Shown here: one piece after another, positions 42,764 to 53,621 of the stretch
Position numbering within the stretch: position 1 is the first letter of the stretch
Layout of the letters: each line of letters starts with the position of its first letter
NCBI GenBank assembly: GCA_026075535.2
Contig: AP026546.1
Coordinates: forward strand, 7,440,001-7,504,000
DNA: 64,000 nucleotides
Direction of reading: 5' to 3'
From: Tricholoma matsutake
Taxonomy: Eukaryota; Basidiomycota; Agaricomycetes; Agaricales; Tricholomataceae
Notes under the pieces: generated by a model
The model's database searches: none
What the model was told of the DNA's origin: nothing
What the model saw: only the letters and a program-made list of their open reading frames with translations
Position numbers and translations under genes: made by a program

Positions 42764-43715
42764 CATTTGAGGCCAACACACAAAGTTTTTAAAAAAATGG
42801 TGCCCAAGGAAAGTTTTATTGATTAATTTTAAAAAACAACTGTCAAAGCAAAATATCAATAGAAAGAAAAGAGAAGGAGGATTGGTGTTCCCAAAGTTGG
42901 CAATCAGCCAGAAATCAGTCACAATCAAAATCTCAATGTTTGAGACAAAACTTTACATTGCTCACACAACACTTGCTGGCTGCACCCAATATTTCTCAGC
43001 ATCTTGATAACATGGGACCAGAGATTCCCTCAGGGCCAGATTTTGCAAAAAGGTCACCAAAAGGTTTTTACAGATGAAATTTGTTCAAAGTGGCAGATTC
43101 ACATGATCTTGTTGAGTATGAATGACGACTATCTTACCAATGTATGTAAATAACACACCAACAATCAATGAAAATGCAATGTGTGCATGCACACAAGACC
43201 AAATGGTCTGTGCACCTGGGGGTATATAAGCCTTGAATGTCTACAACTAAGCTGGGCTTGCCCCACCTTTTATTTTTTTAATTAGCTATATAGTTCTCAT
43301 GTTATAGTTTATTAAGTCATGTATTAGATTTTGAACTGTCACCTCTGGGTATGGTTACATTTATGGAAAAATGTACCCATGGTATACCCATGAACAACCC
43401 TACATCTCCTAAGCCTAATTGAGACCCCTCACATCCCATTTGGATGGGGAGGGGTAGCATGAATGGGTGTGGGCATGGGTTGTACCACATTGGCACCTGT
43501 CATTACAGATCCTAAAAATGAAAAATACAGTTAGTTAGCTTATAAAAAGAAGAAACGAACAAAAAAAATTGTACCCTAGAGCCCAAATGATGGGTTGCTA
43601 TTGTTTGGGCTCACATTCCATCCAAAATAGATCGTGTGTGGCCACTCACAGCTCTTTCAGGCATGGTAGTGGGCATGGGAGTGGTGGTGGCAGGTGGTAA
43701 CAGAGTTGTGGTGGT
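42764..43715. other. Repeat-derived DNA between TIR element and fold-back element
   Basis: No gene. Contains ggtaagatagtcgtcattcatactcaacaagatca in inverse complement at about 43100-43137, matching 40888-40925, so this region and the 40.9-kb region form arms of a larger inverted repeat around the TIR element. A seventh hairpin-plus-intron module (43508-43612, minus, donor degraded) lies near the end. Confidence 0.55.
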
Positions 43716-45054
43716 TAGTGTTGCCTTGACCAACTTGGGGCATTTTTGTGTTTTTGAAATAACTTGACACAATGGATTCAGCCTGCTTAGTGTTGATAGA
43801 GGACCCATCAACTTTTGGGGCTCCCTATCTATGTAAATATTTAAATGGATAGGGAGCCCCAAAAGTCGATGGGTCCTCTCTCAATACTAAGCAAGCTGAA
43901 TCCATTGTGTCAAGTTATTTCAAGAATACAAAAATGCCCCAAGTCGGTCAAGGCTAGTGTTTGAAAGTCCAGTTGCATGGACCGAAAAAAAACCGGCAAC
44001 CGAACCGGACCCAACCGCGGTCCGGTCTGTCTTGCAGGTTCTGCAGCAGCGGTTGTGGACCAGTCTTTGATCATAATTTGATGTGTTGCTAAGGCAAGTG
44101 ATCAATTGATTACATGTGATACAAGTAATCTGCTGGCACTGACTAAATAAGTTATTGTAGGATTGTAATGCCTTAACAGCTATGTCCATAAACCAGGATT
44201 CCACACTGTATAGAGTATATCTACATCCACCCAAATGCACTAGTTCAATGGTGCAGTGGTTCATTCATGGTAAACACCCTTCCTCCTCATTCCTCTGAAA
44301 ACTCCATAGCACTGTAATTCAATAACAGCTCAACTGATCCTTTCATAAACTTGGATTAAATACAATATATTATATGTATATATGCTCCCAAAAGCACTAG
44401 TCAAACGATGCAACCATTCATCTATGGTAAGCAACCCTTCCTCCTCATTCCTCTCAAAACTCCGTCGGACTATAATTCAATAATGACCAAATGCATCTTT
44501 TCGTAAAGCTTGATTAGACACTATATATAGCATATATATATGCTCCCCAAAGCACTAGTTGAACGGTACAACCATTCATCTATGGTAAGCAACCCTTCCT
44601 CCTCATTCCTCTGAAAACTCTGTAGAACTGTAATTCAATAACGGTTCAATGTATCCCTTTGTAAACTTGGATTAGACACTACATATATGATATAGATACA
44701 CCCCCCAAAGCACTAGTTACATGGTCTAGCCATTCATTTATGGTTTTGTCTGTAGTGTTTACTTATATTACTACTACTAGTTTTCAAAATATATTACTTC
44801 GAGACATGTATATTAGTGTACAAATAGTCAGTCCTGACTGGTTGTGAACTGGTCAGGACCAGTCTAAGTATGGACTGGTTTTAAACTGGTTTGGCAACCG
44901 TGAGGCAACCGAGTAGGACTGGTTTACACCAGTCCAGTCCTCAGTTGCCTTGATGTTGAGCATGTAAGCAACCAGTCTGGTCCACGGTTGCCCCTGTTGT
45001 CGTCAAAAAAACCAGACCAGACCAGACTTTTAAACACTAGTCAAGGCAACACTA
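43716..45054. mobile_element. Fold-back (hAT-type) MITE, interrupted
   Basis: Without the insert at 43955-45039 (and one copy of its duplicate) this is a palindrome of about 245 bp. Arms start tagtgttgccttgaccaac, run through tgacacaatggattcagc and ggggctccctatc, and flank a short loop (tatgtaaatatttaaatg, near 43836-43853). An approximate 8-bp duplicate, gtggtggt/gtggttgt, flanks it (one mismatch). TAGTG ends and 8-bp duplicates are hAT features. Confidence 0.8.
43955..45039. mobile_element. Non-autonomous hAT-like element, 1.1 kb
   Basis: Ends tagtgtttgaaagtcc and ggacttttaaacacta-type inverted repeat, flanked by a perfect 8-bp duplicate gtcaaggc (43947-43954; 45040-45047). The interior repeats accggacc/ggtccggt words at both ends and has three diverged tandem blocks of about 160 bp (44200-44760) with cattcatctatggtaagca and ccttcctcctcattcctct. 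No coding region. It sits in the right arm of the fold-back element. Confidence 0.88.
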
Positions 45055-45645
45055 GTGGTTGTGGTTGAGGTATGAGGGAGAGGGTGTCATCATTGATGGT
45101 GGTGGTCACTGCAAAGGATCAGGTGTTGGAGTGGAGTTTGAAAGAACAATAAAAATGGAATGCAAAAATGAATGTGAAAATGACCATTTTTGCAAAAGTG
45201 AGGGTAGGGTTCAATTTTCAAAAATGATCATTTTTTGGTTCATTCTGATGTCCATTTTTGAAGAATGACAATAAAAAATGAGCCGAAAATGGCCTGAAAA
45301 TGGCCCGAAAATGACTACTGTGAATAACCCTATTACCATTCAGGTCAGTAAGGGTCAATTGAAGATTGAAATGACCCCTTCTGACCCCAGGTTGGTGGGG
45401 TCAAAAGGTCAAACTGTCAGAAACTACAATTTTGATAGAAAATGTGGTCTAATCTTGTTTTAGTCAAATCTAGTTTGATAATTGGATGATGAGGAACCCT
45501 CTCAATGGCTATTCTTGACCTTAACGGCATCAGTTCAATGTGAATGGTGACTATCTGATCAATGTGTTGGTGCTTCATGCAATCCTGTCACCTCTAATGT
45601 TGTTAATGGATAAGCCAGTCAACTTTTAAAAAAATGCAATAGAGA
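45055..45645. other. No gene seen; gaaaatg-rich DNA
   Basis: A stretch at 45120-45310 repeats aaaaatg/gaaaatg words with alternating orientation. No coding region, TIR or RNA signature could be supported. Confidence 0.4.
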
Positions 45646-45916
45646 CTCAAATAAAATATGTAAAATACAGAGAATATTTGACAAGGTAGATACCCCCCCA
45701 AAGCCAGGGGGTCCTCTGCCGTTGCTAAGAGATCTGCATAGCCCGTGTTGAGATATTGACTGACTCACAAAATGACTCAAATTTTAGCCATTTTGCAAGC
45801 CAGTCAATATCTCTTAAAGGACTAATTGGATCACTTAGTGTTGTCAGAGGATGCCCCCATTTTGGGGGGTATCCACCTCATCAAATATTCTCAGTATTTT
45901 ACATATTTTATTTGAG
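45646..45916. mobile_element. Palindromic MITE
   Basis: Arms ctcaaataaaatatgtaaaa, tac, agagaatatttgac, then tagataccccccc at the left, and the inverse complement at the right ending cagtattttacatattttat then ttgag. Homology of the arms continues inward for about 100 bp (agccagggggtcctctg / cagaggatgcccccat). No clear target duplicate. Confidence 0.8.
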
Positions 45917-46031
45917 GCTTTCACAATTCTTTATAACCTGGGTTAGTCATTTGAGTTTTGACAGGTCAGTAACAGCACTGATGGTACTGAGAATCTTTTA
46001 GTTGCTGCTCAGATAGAACAGGTGTGGGGAC

Positions 46032-46454
46032 TTGGTTGTGGGTCTAGTTGATTCTGAATCAAGTGATGGTGAAGAATCCTCTCATTCTGGTTCAAAGTCA
46101 AAGTCAGATTCCCCAAAGTGCAAGTCCTCAAGATCCTTAAAACATTCAAAACCTTTCAAGTCTTCCAAATCTTTGGGAAAGTCAAAAGCCACTTCGCAAA
46201 AAGTCTCTGAACTGAAGCACTTGGGTGCAAAAGGATTTAGGGAAGAATCATGCAGCTCACTCTCCACTCTAGATCGACTGGTTGAACTCAAAGCCAGTAC
46301 AGAAGAAATGAAGATAAAGCAGATGAACTCACAGCAAGCAGCCAAGGAAGCTCAATGTAAGCTCAAGGTTGCAAAACTGGCATTGGAGATGGACAACATG
46401 AGTGAGGAGGTGAAGGTGAGAGCAAATGATCTTTTTCTTCAGTTAATGTCTTGA
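46032..46454 (+). CDS. Ser/Lys-rich protein with C-terminal helix, possibly transposon-derived
   Basis: An open frame of 140 codons, perhaps the last exon of a longer gene. The first half is Ser/Lys-rich (SGSKSKSDSPKCKSSRSLKH), the second half a probable coiled coil (LDRLVELKASTEEMKIKQMN then QQAAKEAQCKLKVAKLALEM), ending VRANDLFLQLMS. The layout resembles the C-terminal half of Myb/NAM-associated proteins carried by Harbinger-type transposons, but no Myb domain or DDE gene was found next to it. The ATG at 46032 may not be the true start because an upstream exon is possible. Function not assigned. Confidence 0.45.
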   Translation: MVVGLVDSESSDGEESSHSGSKSKSDSPKCKSSRSLKHSKPFKSSKSLGKSKATSQKVSELKHLGAKGFREESCSSLSTLDRLVELKASTEEMKIKQMNSQQAAKEAQCKLKVAKLALEMDNMSEEVKVRANDLFLQLMS

Positions 46455-47608
46455 TTTACATAATGACTCGCTTGACCTACGGTGGCTACTAATTCATATT
46501 ACCTATATAGTATACCCCTATAGTATTCAGCCTGGTGTTGCACCTTGCTTTTCTTCACTATTTCATCATGCAGTGGCTGCACACCCCTGTGTACCATGCA
46601 AAGTAGGCATGGTAATCGTGTTTGTGGTCTCGATAGCCAGTATCGATTCCCACACCAGTATCGACACCACATTTGGCATGACTCGCAAGATAGCAATATC
46701 CTGGGCCTGATACTATGGGAGGTACCTGATTTTCCTGTGTCGTTGTGACTGTCATCTGACCTAGTTACACTCATGTCTACTCCATATCTCTGTTTTGCAT
46801 TTCATTCATTCTTGATTTCAAAGTCTCAGTGTCTCACTAGCAAATGCTCTCTCTCTCTTGACTTCCTTGGGACTGACTCTTATAGCATCCATTCTATGAT
46901 CACTCTAGAGGGTATTTAATGGTTCTCATTGGAGATTCTCAAGTCACTGCAGTTATTCAGGCCTCAATCCGCCGTGATGTTGTTGAATGCACAGCCACTT
47001 GGTTCTGAGTTCTTAGTATTAAGAACAAGGTTATTATGCCAATTTTTCCAATCTGAGTTCAGAGTAGGGTTTTCAGTGTTTTGATTTTCTCACGCACAAT
47101 CTATGATTGCAGTCATTGCTGAGCCAGTGTCAGTTATACATTGCTTCCAAGTTCCATGCATGCACAGACCTGTTTGGCTGTCAACGTGTGAGCTTTTTTT
47201 TCTCTTGCATATGGGCAGCTTTGACTGGTTATGTATTCAAGGCACCCCTTTGTCATCCTTTCTCTCTTTTTGCTCAAGTCATCACCATCACACGCATATC
47301 CTACCCATCGCTTGACTGAAGCAAGTGTCGCCCTCTGTGTGAGCTCTTGTTTTTCGAGTGTGTCATCCTGGATGCTCTATATGTCTTATCTGATCTTGTT
47401 TGTTTTTAGTAGCAAACAAAGTTGCTTACACTTGCAAATTGCCCTTCCAGGAGTGCAAGAGAGCATAGCATGCTTAGCAGCTTACGCTTCCCCCCTTTGA
47501 CTGGGATAGCCACAAAAGACACTTGTGCTTGTACAATGTCCCCTGCCCGAAACATTTGTGGCTCGCAGTTCTCATATCTGTGCATTCACGTGATCGGTTT
47601 TCCGTCAT
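46455..47608. other. No gene recognised
   Basis: Unique-looking DNA with short open frames of ordinary composition and no domain. A segment at 46600-46700 has repeated tatcgat/agtatcgac words (tatcgattcccacaccagta). It may hold regulatory DNA of the flanking genes; nothing firm is visible. Confidence 0.35.
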
Positions 47609-48016
47609 TTACTGGTTGATTGAGGATTTTACAGACTTTTGGGCTCCTTCATTGAGTCTGCATGTTGAAAAGTAATGAACTTGGTTGTCTTTGGTGTGTA
47701 CAAATGAATGTGTTCCATTGCCTTGCGCCATGCTCCACAAGATGCCTTTTGGATCAACACCTGGTAGGAAGGGTGTGTCCTTCATCCCCCCCACCTCTGT
47801 TGCTGGAGTGAAGTACCTGTTTGATAGATCAATGCTTTCCGGGATGACATCGGCTGCCTCAGATTCTGTCCAGGGGTCTAGGGTGCGTTCTTTGAACTGA
47901 TGGTCAAAATGATCATATATGGTTTTCACCGCCGATAATGTGCTGGAAAATGTGTGGCTTCCCAGTCCTGTGAGGGTTACGCTCTGGTGCAGGTACTTGT
48001 ATCGGTAGGCTGCCAT
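47609..48016 (-). CDS. Unknown fungal protein, probable last exon
   Basis: A 135-codon minus-strand open frame of normal codon and residue mix (MAAYRYKYLHQSVTLTGLGS, later FLPGVDPKGILWSMAQGNGT and HSFVHTKDNQVHYFSTC). No interruption by TGA, unlike the neighbours. Earlier exons may lie at 48017-48386 on the same strand, but the joins are not clear. I do not recognise a named domain; the segment GVDPKGILWSMAQ...VHTKDNQVHYF looks like unnamed multi-copy basidiomycete proteins, from memory only. Convergent or overlapping arrangement with the helicase relic is unclear. Confidence 0.45.
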   Translation of the reverse strand: MAAYRYKYLHQSVTLTGLGSHTFSSTLSAVKTIYDHFDHQFKERTLDPWTESEAADVIPESIDLSNRYFTPATEVGGMKDTPFLPGVDPKGILWSMAQGNGTHSFVHTKDNQVHYFSTCRLNEGAQKSVKSSINQ

Positions 48017-48340
48017 CCTGCCTCCTGGTCATTTGTGATGTTTGTTATGTGGGATCGTCTGGATGCACCTCGGCTTAGCCATAACTGGTGGTAAGTCTTT
48101 CGCTTTTATGATACCTTGGATCATAAAGATGACTTCTTCCTTAGCTGTCTCATCATTTCCTCATCTCAATATCCTCCACGATGCAGGCTTTGTGAGTTGC
48201 TCTATCTTGACGGTGTCCCAGAACATTGTACCCTCCTGGTTCATGTTGCTGGTGTGAGTGTCTTATGTGTTTTCTGAGGTCCCTTATCTCACCTTGGCTA
48301 TAGCTGTCTGCGTTACAAGGCTTGTACACCTGCTGACATC

Positions 48341-50318
48341 GTGTTTCTAAGGTCTCAAGTTTCCAGCAGTCTACCTGGTCAACCATGCATCAATGAAACC
48401 CAATTTCATAATGTTTCCATCATCACCTGTTTGAATACCCTCAAAGATGAAATTAATCGTCTGGGCTCAGTGAGATTTGCTCAAGAAATGAGTCAAGAAT
48501 TAGAAGAATTTGTGTCTGTAGATACAATTTCTTCTGATGAGACAGCGAGCATGAAAACAAAAAGAGAGCAAACTGGTCCAAGACAGCAGGTGCAAGGTGG
48601 TAAGATCTCACCCAAAGTTCAGAATATTTTGTGGGCACAACTGCCATGTGCCAATACAAAACTCATTCCCAGCAAACTGTCACTATGTGTCGGTATGCCT
48701 GTAATGATTAGGAATAATGTGGCAACTGAGTTGTGCATCACGAAAGGACAGGAAGCGGTTGTACACAGTTGGCAGCATGTCAATGGACCAGGGGGAATAA
48801 AGGTATTAGACACATTATTTGTCAAGCTTTGTGATCCACCTACACCAGTGCAACTTGATGGTCTCCCACTAAATGTGGTACCACTGACGAGAAATTCAGT
48901 GGCAACTACATGCCAACTGCCAGATGACACATCGTTAGCCATATCTCACTCCCAAGTGGAAGTATTACTTAACTTTGCCATGACAGATTATGTGTCCCAA
49001 GGCAAAACACAGCAAAATAATGTTGTCGACCTCATGTATAGTTGTTCACACCAAGGATATTATACTGCGATATCGAGAGGTGCAAGCACTGCCGGTACCT
49101 TAATCTTGAATAGCTTCCATCCCAGCAAAATTACCGGGGGTGCATCAGGTGCCCTCCAACAGGAATTCAGAGAGCTTGAGCTTTTGGATGATGTAACAAC
49201 CAGGAATTTTGAGGGAAAGCTGCTGAGAAATGTTGCAATAGCCAATTGCAGAAATATGGTTATTACTCTGTTCCATGAGCATAAAGGTTTGCACTATATG
49301 CCATCAACAATTCACTTAGCACTAAGATGGAGCAAACATGATCCGTACCTTGAATGGAAAGGTGATAATCTTGACTGGTGAATAGTGGAGGCTAAACCAA
49401 AGAAGAAATATCAAGCTAAGCAGCAGCCTGAGTCATCATATACAAAGAAGATTGAATTGGCACATGTGCTCAAGAGGACACTGTCCCTTGATTTATGCCA
49501 GCCCCACTGCTTGAAAAAGTGGAGACTAAATTCTGATGCGGGCCTGGTGCAAGATGTTCAGCCATCAGTATCTGTTCACACACTTGTCCCAATTGGCACA
49601 CAGTGGCAGAATAACAGTTGTGCATATGATGCAATCTGTACCATCCTCTTCAATGTATGGCTTGATGACCCCTGGACAGTCTCACATTCGTGGCATGAGA
49701 TGTGGAGTGACTTGCTTGATTCATTGCTTGTATGATACATATCTTTTAACTCCCATGTAAGTGTTGGTGGGGCATCTGCAACGTATTCTTTAGAACAGAT
49801 ATGAGATTACCTAAGGCATCATTTGGCAAGGACTAGCACAGAATTTGTGTTTGGACAGTACACTAGTGTGCATGCTATTATGGGATTGGCTACTTCAATA
49901 TACATGCACTGTTACAATGTCAACATGTTGTTGCCTGGATGGGCATACTGTAGATGAAAACTTATGCTTGACAGACTCTGGTGCAATTGTAATAGGATCT
50001 GCTCCTGCAGGTTGCAGTGTCCAGCAGTATATATCTGATTTCTCAATACCTTTGTCAAGGAGTTGCCCACAATGCAGCAAGCACCTGATCTGTCAATTTA
50101 CATTTGCGCACCATCCCACATTGCTTGCAATTGAACTGTGGCCAGGTTTGGCTTCCATTGATCCAATTCTGACAATTGATATTGAGGGATCAAGCAGGCA
50201 ATATTCTTTGCGTGGCATAATATACTTTGCAGGTGAGCATTTCACTGCACAGGTATGGTGTGGTTCCATGACAAGATATTCACAGGCAGCTCACTGGTGT
50301 ATGAGACAGCTGATGTAA
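48341..50318 (+). pseudogene. PIF1-type helicase C-terminus fused to a USP-like cysteine protease domain
   Basis: The upstream helicase motifs (Walker A and B) are missing; the frame opens in the C-terminal part: FHNVSIITCLNTLKDEINRL, then CANTKLIPSKLSLCVGMPVM, IRNNVATELCITKGQEAVVH, and GYYTAISRGASTAGTLILNS near the end, as in PIF1-family helicases. TGA at 49380-49382 (WR expected) separates it from a second domain with a ubiquitin-specific-protease Cys box, GTQWQNNSCAYDAICTILFN (about 49590-49650), a Cys-pair segment, SCPQCSKHLICQF, and a His box, IIYFAGEHFTAQV (about 50217). Frame changes near 49735-49845 suggest an intron or indel. The helicase-protease fusion is seen directly; the role is unknown. 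Confidence 0.78.
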
Positions 50319-51541
50319 CCTCAGTCCCAACAGAGAATGCCATAACAGCTATATACATACAAACCCAAGACAGAACTTGGACATGCCATATGCAGTAGTG
50401 GCCCACTAGCTCAAGTCATTGACTACATCTTCTCTTCCCTAGGCTCATTTTACATGGTGTTTCTTACTTGAGGAATATGCTATACCTTGGTCTCCAATGA
50501 TTAAGACTAGTTCTCATATCTGGCCTTCATTCTAGGATTTTCAACTTCATGTATCTTGTCAACATCTTGTCCAGCCCAAAATTCCTGTCTTGCCACAAGG
50601 CAACCCCTTGTTTGTCTAATTCCTTCTGTAAAGTAATCTCCTCTAGCAAGTCTCTACAATGTTCTTATATCTGAGACTATAGGTGCACTCCTCAGTTTCA
50701 TGTCAGTATTACACTTGCTACAATGTTGAATCTATTGACTTTCCTGCTATTCATCATGTGACAATGACATGACCCAAGGTCATGTCATTCCTACTCTGAA
50801 GTTCAAACCATGTATTAATGCTTCATACATCCCCTCCATCTCCCATTTCAAAAGGCCTTCAACCCCTTGCTGATCCTGGGTGCTTACTTTGCAATTGCAG
50901 CTGTGTACCCTTGAGCAAGCTACACATAATTAATTTAGTCTGTATGATTATTCCAGCAGTACAAAGACATCAAGCTACAACAGCCCCTTGCACCAAACAC
51001 TAAGAGGTGTGATTGCCATGAGGAGATGAGCAGAAAATCTCTCTCTCATCTCTTTCCTTTTTTGTAATTTCCTTTTTGGGAATTTATTTTTTGACAGATT
51101 TGGGTTGTCCACAAACACCATAGCCTATCGAGCTGCAAAGTAATCTCGCATTGATTGCAGTACAGCAGAACTCAAATATTTTACCAAAAATGGTAATTTA
51201 TTGATAATCAGATCGACTCATCTGATATTTAAGGTCAGCTAATAATTTATTGATGAACTATTCAAATGAACTTTCTGAACTTCATAATTGAGCACTAGAC
51301 TTGTGACCATTCCTTATACATGGGCGAGCACGATGTATAAGGACTGGTGAAGCTGAGCTTAAATTAGTAGGATGCTACAATGTCACAAATTAATAAGCAC
51401 TGAAATGATCGGACTTTCCATTTGCATAAACAACCAAAACAGGAATTTTTGATGCATCCACCCATGTTTTCTTCCTCTCAGCCTCTAGAAACGCATGGCC
51501 CACCTACGTTATATGAATGCCTCAACAATATCTGAGTCTCA
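50319..51541. other. Intergenic, no gene seen
   Basis: AT-moderate DNA with no long frame, repeat or RNA signature between the helicase-protease relic and the RecQ-like gene. It may include the promoter of the latter; no core element stands out. Confidence 0.4.
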
Positions 51542-53606
51542 ACTCCAGAAGAGATCCAAATACAAGTACAAAATGACTTACTGCAGTCCAGGATGCCAAC
51601 AGAATATCTCAGTTCATTGAATGACAAGGACTTGACTACAGCCTATCGAGCTTGTCTTCTGGCTTGGAATGTTACTGGTGGCACTCAGGTCCCTCGTGAG
51701 ATGCAGCTGCATGTGACTCTTGCTACCTACAATGGAAGTGATTCTCTCATCAATGCTGGTACTGGCAGTGGAAAGACTTTGCCTATTGCTCTCAATCTTC
51801 TGCTTGACAACCCTTTGGATAATTGCATTTCTCTCACAATCTCGCCTCTAAAGCAGCTCCAGGTCACTCAGGTATAAATACTCCATAAGTACAAGGTATC
51901 CGACTTAGCAAAATCTTCCAGGAGAATGATTTCAACACCAAGTACCAGATCCATACTGTGTCCATTAACAGTGATATGCCCCGCAACGATGCCTACTGGA
52001 AGGTAAATTTTGTGCTATTTGTTACAAATTCCCCATTTGAGTTCTCCAGGAACATGTACACAACCTCAAAACCTGCACTCCTGGAAGTGCATGTCACATC
52101 ATTGTGACAGTCGAACAACTTTTCAAGACACCAGAAGGTCACTATCTGCAGCTTGCTGTTCTCCTCTGGAACTGTCATTTTCAAAAGCAGATCAAGCGTG
52201 TTCACGTTGATGAAGCACATTCTATATATCTTGCTGGTCTTGCATGCCATGGGCTTCTGGCTTTCCAACCTGCTTGGGGAAAACTCGATGAACTCAAAGC
52301 CATACTTCCATCATCGGTACCATGGCAAGCACTGTCAGCCACTTTTCCACCACACATTCTCAAGACCATCAAGACCAAGATCCTTTGACCCAATTATGCC
52401 TCCATTCAGGTCTCCGCAAACAGGCCAAACACGATCTATGCCACTCATCAAGTCGTTACAAGCCTCGAGACACCTCAGAACTATGACTGTTTTCTCATGA
52501 CACTGTTTGATCTGGCATCTCAGCCCCATGTACTCATTTTCTTTGATGACACAGACCTTGCCAGCAAAATTGTTGAACATTTGGACAAACTACTTCCTAT
52601 GCAATATCGTGATCAAGGTGCTGTGCAACATTACCATTCAGGAATGTCGGAGATATACCTTCAATGTGCACACTTGGCCTTTACTGAGCAAGATGGAATT
52701 TGCAAGGTACTATGTGCGACTTCTGGTGAATCTGTCATGAGTAATCTTTATTTGACAATCCTTTATCATTCATGGAGTAGCCAATGCAGGGTGTTGATTT
52801 TCCAGATGTCAAAATTGTTTGTAATGCAGGATTGCCAGGTAACATTGTTGATTCCCTTCAACGCAGAGGCCATGTTGGTCAACACAATGGGGATCAGGGT
52901 CTTTTTGTGATTTTTTATGAACCGTGGGTGACATCTATCCATTTGGAGCAATATGAAGGCAGTTGTGATGACCCTGACCAGCCTCGAGGAACACTCAAAC
53001 CCACATCTTTGGCTCGTGATTGTGCCAGTCGTGCTTCAGTCAAGCTTATGCAGTGTGAAGACTGTTGCCAACTGTTTTTTGCAGACTATCTTGGTGACAA
53101 GACCCCATCAGGTAACTTATCATCTGTTTCTATGCCAGTACACTTTGAATAGTACCACAGCACTGCACTATGAAACAATGTTTTGTTGTGATGATCATAA
53201 TGATGGTTTTGTCCTTGCCAACTTTCTCCCTGGTCCTCTCTTCTCAGAAAAACCACCAATCGGATCTTCTAAGCGCAAGAAAGGTCCTTGTGTCACATAC
53301 CAAAAAATTGTCAATTGGCCAGCACTTGATTCTCATGTGATAGAATGGCTTCAGAATGTGAACTCAAATGATCTACTGCATGGCATTCAAATGATGTACA
53401 ACATTCTCTCTTTCCTGCAGCGACTTGATCTGGTACACGCTCACTCAAGAACAATTCAATCACCTCAAGATATTACAAAGCTTCTCGAGGAAACAGAAGA
53501 GTGGAGCAATGAGTGGGCAGAGCCTTTATTTCTCATGATTTCTCAGTATGATAAGGACATTGGAAGTGGAAATAGGAAGAAACAGATGAAGAAGGGGGGT
53601 CAGTAG
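51542..53606 (+). pseudogene. RecQ-like DEAH-box DNA helicase with introns
   Basis: Superfamily 2 helicase of the RecQ-like type that is multicopy in basidiomycetes. Seen in order: Q-motif-like VPREMQLHVTLATYNGSDSL; Walker A INAGTGSGKT (about 51750); ISPLKQLQVTQ; intron 52003-52049 (GTAAAT...CCAG, 47 bp); Walker B RVHVDEAHSIY (about 52200); LSATFPP (motif III); LIFFDDTDLASKIVEHLDKL; GVDFPDVKIVCNAGLPG; motif VI QRRGHVGQ, where arginines normally needed for ATP hydrolysis are His and Gln. A 49-bp intron (53112-53160) precedes a C-terminal domain ending MKKGGQ. TGA at 52386-52388 replaces Arg, and the donor near 52740 is non-canonical. The true start is not clear; ATG 51593 is the first in frame. 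Confidence 0.82.
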
Positions 53607-53621
53607 ATATCGCACTTGTAA

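Noticed and set aside
48153..48386. Minus-strand 77-codon frame as its own gene
   Set aside because: No domain, overlaps the helicase start; at most an exon of the 47609-48016 gene.
46947..50330. Helitron around the PIF1-like helicase
   Set aside because: No Rep (HUH) motif, no 5' TC or 3' CTRR with hairpin could be identified, so the label was not used.
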